A DNA stretch of 31,374 bases from positions 1-31,374 of IMG/VR virus record IMGVR_UViG_3300001242_000069; one strand, written 5' to 3'. Below are positions 27,429 to 31,374 of the stretch, one piece after another (position 1 is the stretch's first letter; every line of letters starts with the position of its first letter). Source of the stretch: a virus. Under the pieces are notes generated by a model that ran no database searches, was not told the origin of the DNA, and was given only the letters and a program-made list of their open reading frames with translations. A program made the translations under genes and the position numbers.

Positions 27429-29263
27429 AGAAGCCCATCACGGTCGACTTCGAGAGCGAAGCCATCCAGCCCCGTCCTGAGTACCCGCCCAAGCCCGTGG
27501 GGGTGGCCATCAAGTATCCGGGACGGAAGGGCCGGTACTACGCCTTCGGCCACCCGACGGAGAACAACTGCACCGAGGCCCAGGCGCGTGGAGCCTTGAA
27601 GGACGTCTACGACAGCGGCGCCCCACTGCTCTTCCAGTACGGCAAGTTCGACGCGGACGTGGCGGAGGTGCGGTGGAAGCTGAAGATGCCAAGCTGGGAG
27701 CGCATTCACGACACCCTCTACGCCATCTTCCTCAAGGACCCCCACGCCTCCACCTTCAGCTTGAAGCCCAGTGCCGAGCGCATCCTGGGTATCAAGCCCG
27801 AGGAGCAGGAGCGTGTCCGCGACTGGCTCATCGCCAAGGGCATCGTGGCCAAGAACGACAAGAAGTGGGGCGCCCACATCTGCAAGGCCCCCGGCAAGCT
27901 GGTCGGCGAGTACGCCATCGGCGACGTGGACAGGACGGACCTGCTGTTCAACCACATCGTGCCGGAGTTCGACAAGGGGATGCGCCAAGCCTACGACCGC
28001 GAGCGCAGGCTGATGCCCATCCTGTTGGAGAACGAGCGCACCGGGATGCGGGTGGACGTGGAAGGGCTGGAGCGCGACATTCCCCTGTTCGAGAAGGCCG
28101 TGGCCAAGGCCGATGCGTGGCTGCGAAAGCGGCTGAGGGCCCCAGGGCTGAACCTGGACAGTGACGAGGACGTGGCGGCGGCGCTGGACAAGGCGAACAT
28201 GATCACCGAGTGGCGGCTGACGCCCAAGAAGCAGGAGAAGAGCGTCAGCAAGAAGTACCTGACGGTGGACAAGTTCCGCGACCCCAAGGTCGCCAGCGTG
28301 TTCGGCTACCGCAACCGGATGTGTACCGTCCTCAGCATGTCCATGCGGCCCTGGCTGGAGATGGCCACGCGGCTCGGGGGCTACATCGCCACCTCCTGGA
28401 ACCAAGTGCGCCAGGAGCATGGCGGCGGGCTGGCAGGCACCCGCACGGCCCGCCTGTCGTGCAGCTACTTCATGAACATCACGAAAGACTACATGGACAA
28501 GGACGACGGCTACGTCCATCCCAAGTTCCTGGGGGTGCCCGAGCTGCCGCGCGTGCGGTGCTACATCCTGCCGGACGAGGGGGCGCAGTTCTGCCACCGA
28601 GACTACAGGCAGCAGGAGCTCCGCATCTTGGGGCACTACGAGGACGGCGCCCTGTGCCGGGCCTACAACGCCGACAACAACGTGGACGTCCACGTCCTGG
28701 TCCACGACCTCATCCGCGACATCACCGGCTTGGACCTGCACCGTAGGCAGGTGAAAATCATGAACTTCCTCCAGGTGTACGGCGGCGGGGTGCCCGCCAT
28801 CATGGAGAAGCTCAAGTGCGACAAGGCTCAGGCCACCCGCATCCGTGGCGCGCACAAGGCCGCCCTGCCGGACGTCCAAGCCCTGGACGCTGAGCTCAAG
28901 GCACGCGGGCGCAGGGGCGAGCCGGTGCGGGAGTGGGGCGGGGGCCTCATCTACTGCGAGGCGCCGCGCCCCATCAACGGGAAGATGAGGACCTTCGAGT
29001 ACAAGATGTTGAATTACCTCATCCAGCGCAGCGCGGCGAGCTGCACGAAAGAGGCCGTCATCCGCTACAACGAGGCCAAGAAGAACGGACGCTTCCTGGT
29101 CACCGTCCACGACGAGATCAACATCAGCGTTCCCAACAAGGCGGTGGAGAGTGAGATGAAGATCCTCAACGACGTCATGGCCAGCGCGAAGTTCGACGTC
29201 CCCATGCTCAGCGACGGCAAGGTAGGCCCCACTTGGGGTGAGCTGAAGAAGTACGAGGACTGA
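27425..29263 (+). CDS. DNA polymerase, family A, with 3'-5' exonuclease
   Basis: This 612-residue replicative polymerase has exonuclease motif I at TVDFESE (Asp8, Glu10). Motif II is FQYGKFDADV (a Tyr replaces the usual Asn before the Lys/Phe/Asp), and motif III lies in YAIGDVDRTDLLF. Pol motif A is CHRDYRQQELRILGH (Asp393) with DYRQQELR in place of DYSxIELR. Motif B is RRQVKIMNFLQVYGGG (Lys444). Motif C is VTVHDEI (His562, Asp563). ATG overlaps the previous TGA. A small family A polymerase is common in such phages. The changed motif A might reflect acceptance of modified dNTPs. Confidence 0.93.
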   Translation: MKKPITVDFESEAIQPRPEYPPKPVGVAIKYPGRKGRYYAFGHPTENNCTEAQARGALKDVYDSGAPLLFQYGKFDADVAEVRWKLKMPSWERIHDTLYAIFLKDPHASTFSLKPSAERILGIKPEEQERVRDWLIAKGIVAKNDKKWGAHICKAPGKLVGEYAIGDVDRTDLLFNHIVPEFDKGMRQAYDRERRLMPILLENERTGMRVDVEGLERDIPLFEKAVAKADAWLRKRLRAPGLNLDSDEDVAAALDKANMITEWRLTPKKQEKSVSKKYLTVDKFRDPKVASVFGYRNRMCTVLSMSMRPWLEMATRLGGYIATSWNQVRQEHGGGLAGTRTARLSCSYFMNITKDYMDKDDGYVHPKFLGVPELPRVRCYILPDEGAQFCHRDYRQQELRILGHYEDGALCRAYNADNNVDVHVLVHDLIRDITGLDLHRRQVKIMNFLQVYGGGVPAIMEKLKCDKAQATRIRGAHKAALPDVQALDAELKARGRRGEPVREWGGGLIYCEAPRPINGKMRTFEYKMLNYLIQRSAASCTKEAVIRYNEAKKNGRFLVTVHDEINISVPNKAVESEMKILNDVMASAKFDVPMLSDGKVGPTWGELKKYED

Positions 29264-29266
29264 CCT

Positions 29267-29458
29267 ATGGCAACCCTGACGAAGTTCTTCACTATCAGTG
29301 TGCAGATCACCAAGGGCGACAAGCGTCACTGGACGCGCATCGGCAGCGCGGCCCTGCTGCCGGACGGCTCCATCGGTTGCACGCTGGACACCACTCCCCT
29401 AAACTGGACCGGCGAGATGCGACTGTTCCCCGTGACTGAAGAGAAAGAGAGCGAGTAA
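29267..29458 (+). CDS. Small hypothetical protein
   Basis: This 63-residue protein, MATLTKFFTISVQITKGDKR then IGSAALLPDGSIGCTLDTTP, is beta-rich. It sits between polymerase and nuclease and overlaps the latter as TAATG. Similar small proteins with a W-R/DGS-G-x-x-x-x-L pattern occur in phage replication regions, function unknown. Confidence 0.7.
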   Translation: MATLTKFFTISVQITKGDKRHWTRIGSAALLPDGSIGCTLDTTPLNWTGEMRLFPVTEEKESE

Positions 29459-30240
29459 TGAAGAAGCAAGGGTTCGACGTCATTCGGAAGCACAACTCCT
29501 GGGCGCCGTCCAAGCTGGGCTGCTACGAGGAGTGTCCGGCGAAGGCGAGCTACAAGTACCTCCACAAGCTGCCCGACCCCGGAGGCCCCGCGCTGGTGAG
29601 GGGCAGCTTCATCCACGAACAGTGCGAGCACTTCGTGGCCAACCGCATCAAGGTGCTGGCCACCATCTTCCAGGGGGAGGAGGTGGTGTGGCACCCCGCC
29701 ACCGTCGCCAAGCTCAAGGCGCTGCGCGCCACCTACAAGAAGGGCAAGGTCCGCACCGAGCTCGACGCGGCCTTCACCGCCGCCTGGAAGCCCTGCGAGT
29801 GGATGGCCCGCGACGTGTGGGTCCGCCTCAAGCTGGACCTCGTGGAGATAGGGGTGGAGGTGCGGGCCGGGCCGGGTGGCATCCTGGACGACGGCGTCCG
29901 CAAGGTGAACAAGAAGTGCGTCCACATCACGGACTGGAAGACCGGCCGCTACAAGCCCGACGGCGAGTACGACGATCAGCTCCGCTGCTACTGCGTGGCG
30001 ATGCTCACCTCCATGCCGGAGATGGAGCTGGCCACCGCCAGCCTGTGGTTCACGGACGTGGGCAAGGAAGTGACTAGGGAGAACGGCGTGCTGACGCGGG
30101 CGGAGCTGGAGGCAGAGCAGAAGCGGTGGACCAAGAAGGTGCAGCCCATGTTCACCGACACCGTTCACGCCCCCACCCCGAACCCGACGTGCCGCTACTG
30201 CCCCTACAGCGTCCAGAAGAACGGCATCTGCAAGTTCTAG
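29458..30240 (+). CDS. PD-(D/E)XK nuclease, RecB/Cas4-like
   Basis: This 260-residue protein has WAPSKLGCYEECPAKASYKY at about 15-34, His53 in GSFIHE, Asp127 in RLKLDLVE, the core motif ITDWKTG (Asp159, Lys161) and QLRCYCV (Gln174). Cys22/Cys26 near the start and C-x2-C-x9-C at the end (245, 248, 258) could hold an Fe-S cluster as in Cas4/AddB. It likely cuts or resects DNA during replication or recombination. It is found with polymerase and VRR-NUC. Confidence 0.88.
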   Translation: MKKQGFDVIRKHNSWAPSKLGCYEECPAKASYKYLHKLPDPGGPALVRGSFIHEQCEHFVANRIKVLATIFQGEEVVWHPATVAKLKALRATYKKGKVRTELDAAFTAAWKPCEWMARDVWVRLKLDLVEIGVEVRAGPGGILDDGVRKVNKKCVHITDWKTGRYKPDGEYDDQLRCYCVAMLTSMPEMELATASLWFTDVGKEVTRENGVLTRAELEAEQKRWTKKVQPMFTDTVHAPTPNPTCRYCPYSVQKNGICKF

Positions 30241-30251
30241 AGGTTCGCAGT

Positions 30252-30317
30252 TAATCACACTACAAAGCGTTTGTGCGCCTGCCTGCTTTGTGCCACGGTA
30301 GGCGCTGGCAGGCAGGC
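30252..30317 (+). promoter_or_regulatory. TAATCRCACTAC motif copy 3 and leader hairpin
   Basis: TAATCACACTAC is at 30252-30263. A 10-bp hairpin (GCCTGCCTGC at 30277-30286 and GCAGGCAGGC at 30308-30317) follows before the gene at 30336. The layout recalls the leader at 18172-18305. Confidence 0.5.
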
Positions 30318-30335
30318 AACGTTAGGAGGCACGCA

Positions 30336-30647
30336 ATGAGGAACAAGGCAAACGACGAGGCGAAGGAACTCCGCAGCATCCGCAAGGCGGGGGACAACAG
30401 CATTCGGTTCTACAGCGTGAGCCAGTACCGGAAGACCAACGACAAGGTCATTCGGAGCAAGTGGCTGGAGCGGTTCGACAGCCACAAGGACGCGGCAGCG
30501 GCCCGAGCCGCCGAGCAGCAGAAGCAGGGCCTCCGCAACTTGGTGAGCCGCTTCTTCAACTTCACCGGCTACATCGCCCGCGCCGCCGCCAAGCGCAAGG
30601 CCCGGCAGGCGGAGCAGGCGAGCAACCCGCCGTCCAAGGGAGCGTAG
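30336..30647 (+). CDS. Small basic hypothetical protein
   Basis: This 103-residue protein begins MRNKANDEAKELRSIRKAGD. It has RFYSVSQYRKTNDKVIRSKW then a helical Ala/Arg-rich end. Net charge is clearly basic. Ribosome binding site TTAGGAGG decides the start. It lies right before the VRR-NUC gene and might support it. No family recognised. Confidence 0.68.
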   Translation: MRNKANDEAKELRSIRKAGDNSIRFYSVSQYRKTNDKVIRSKWLERFDSHKDAAAARAAEQQKQGLRNLVSRFFNFTGYIARAAAKRKARQAEQASNPPSKGA

Positions 30648-30649
30648 TG

Positions 30650-30979
30650 ATGGCCCCCCGCAAGCGCTTGGAGGCGAGCATCGAGCAGGCCGTGGTGGAC
30701 CACGCCCGGAAGATGGGGGTGGTCTGCCGCAAGATGAACGGCCTGGGAAACCGAGCATGGCCGGACAGGATGTTTCTCCACCAGGGCAAGGTGCTGTTCA
30801 TCGAATTCAAGCGCGAAGGGCTGAAGCCGACGCCCTTGCAGGCCAAGTTCCACGCGATGCTGCAGAAGCACGACTTCGCCGTGCGCGTGGTGGACAACGT
30901 CGCGCTGGGGAAGGTGGTGGTCAACGACTGGTTGAGCGGCCACAGCGTCAACAACTGGCCAAACACGAACGTACACTAG
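30650..30979 (+). CDS. VRR-NUC-domain nuclease
   Basis: This 109-residue protein has Glu12 in SIEQAVVDHARKMG, NGLGNRAWPDRMF (Asp39), LFIEFKREG (Glu52, Lys54) and PLQAKFH (Gln64). This is the PD-(D/E)XK order of stand-alone VRR-NUC Holliday-junction-resolvase-like proteins. It probably resolves branched DNA before packaging. Full domain length fits. Confidence 0.9.
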   Translation: MAPRKRLEASIEQAVVDHARKMGVVCRKMNGLGNRAWPDRMFLHQGKVLFIEFKREGLKPTPLQAKFHAMLQKHDFAVRVVDNVALGKVVVNDWLSGHSVNNWPNTNVH

Positions 30980-30988
30980 GAGGCGAAC

Positions 30989-31252
30989 ATGTATCTCAAA
31001 GGCTGGCAGGCCAACGCAACTGGCGAAGACGTTGAGAGCGTCTTATCGGAGAACCGAGCGATAGACATCAAGAAACACGAGGGCCAGGAGGCTGCTGAGT
31101 TCACTTGGACCAGTTACGTCGACACTGACGACGATATCCTAGACGTGCTCTCCATCGCGCTGTGGTACAACGACAGGACAGAAGACAGCATCCGAGAAGT
31201 AAGGGCCGAGCTGAAGAGTTTGCTGGCCCGCCACCGCAGGACTGGCCACTAG
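30989..31252 (+). CDS. Small hypothetical protein
   Basis: This 87-residue protein begins MYLKGWQANATGEDVESVLS and is acidic in the centre (YVDTDDDILDVLSIALWYND). The start follows TAGGAGGCGAAC, the same phrase used at 31250 for the next gene. Function unknown. Confidence 0.68.
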   Translation: MYLKGWQANATGEDVESVLSENRAIDIKKHEGQEAAEFTWTSYVDTDDDILDVLSIALWYNDRTEDSIREVRAELKSLLARHRRTGH

Positions 31253-31261
31253 GAGGCGAAC

Positions 31262-31374
31262 ATGAGCCACGGCAACGACTGGTGCCCGGAGTGCGAGCGC
31301 AATCACCTGGGCGGCACGGACAGCGAAGGGTGCCCGCCCCACTGGCTGGCACAGGCCAAGGCCCGCAGGGCGGG
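31262..31374 (+). CDS. Zinc-ribbon-like small protein, cut by window
   Basis: The opening ATG at 31262 gives MSHGNDWCPECERNHLGGTD then GCPPHW, with CPEC as the start of a zinc site. At least 37 residues remain open to the window edge. The AGGAGGCGAAC leader is shared with the previous gene. Confidence 0.6.
   Translation, partial: MSHGNDWCPECERNHLGGTDSEGCPPHWLAQAKARRA

Noticed and set aside
27302-29329. 675-codon open frame on the minus strand
   Set aside because: It is antisense to the DNA polymerase, whose motifs are unmistakable.

Overview
This is a section of a tailed double-stranded DNA phage genome (Caudoviricetes). It carries a capsid, portal and terminase block, a phage replication module, densely packed genes with ATGA/GTGA overlaps, and many small zinc-binding phage proteins. 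No ribosomal, tRNA or host housekeeping gene is visible. The DNA is GC-rich (about 60-65% by eye) with strong AGGAGG-type ribosome binding sites, which suits a high-GC bacterial host. I cannot name the host or a close relative.

Layout. (1) Positions 1-7712, minus strand: late and packaging genes. In transcription order these are a GNAT acetyltransferase, an Acb2-like anti-CBASS candidate, a RyR-domain protein, two small proteins, TerS, TerL, a small zinc protein, portal, scaffold, and a major capsid protein cut by the left edge. Four junctions among the small genes carry the same repeat. (2) Positions 7861-9074: a transcription unit of two unknown proteins with no GA dinucleotide and only two TC. 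It sits against a gene-free, GATC-dense island at 9075-9628. (3) Positions 9678-12530, minus strand: small early or regulatory genes, ending in two ribbon-helix-helix-like proteins. (4) Positions 12531-12991: a divergent control region. A third, related RHH-like protein is transcribed to the right. (5) Positions 12992-31374, plus strand: a pentapeptide-repeat protein, a primase-helicase, small zinc proteins, then a nucleotide and DNA-modification island, then a replication and recombination block. The island holds dCMP deaminase, FkbM methyltransferase, an alpha-glutamyl/putrescinyl-thymine pyrophosphorylase-like protein, a glycosyltransferase, a nucleotidyltransferase-like protein, a thymidylate synthase-family enzyme, an HD nucleotidase and a DUF3310 protein. 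The replication block holds an SSB-like protein, a structured RNA, family A DNA polymerase, a RecB/Cas4-like nuclease and a VRR-NUC nuclease.

Working model. The right arm replicates the genome and probably makes a modified thymidine: deaminase to dUMP, TS-family enzyme to a 5-substituted dUMP, then pyrophosphorylase-like and transferase steps on the polymer. The left arm builds and packages the capsid. Most novel here are the GA/TC desert beside the GATC island, a two-part motif with a fixed 40-base pitch found in two intergenic regions, a structured RNA with a 13-bp closing stem followed by a terminator, and three lesions in small genes (a frameshift, an in-frame amber, and a 22-nt foldback insertion).
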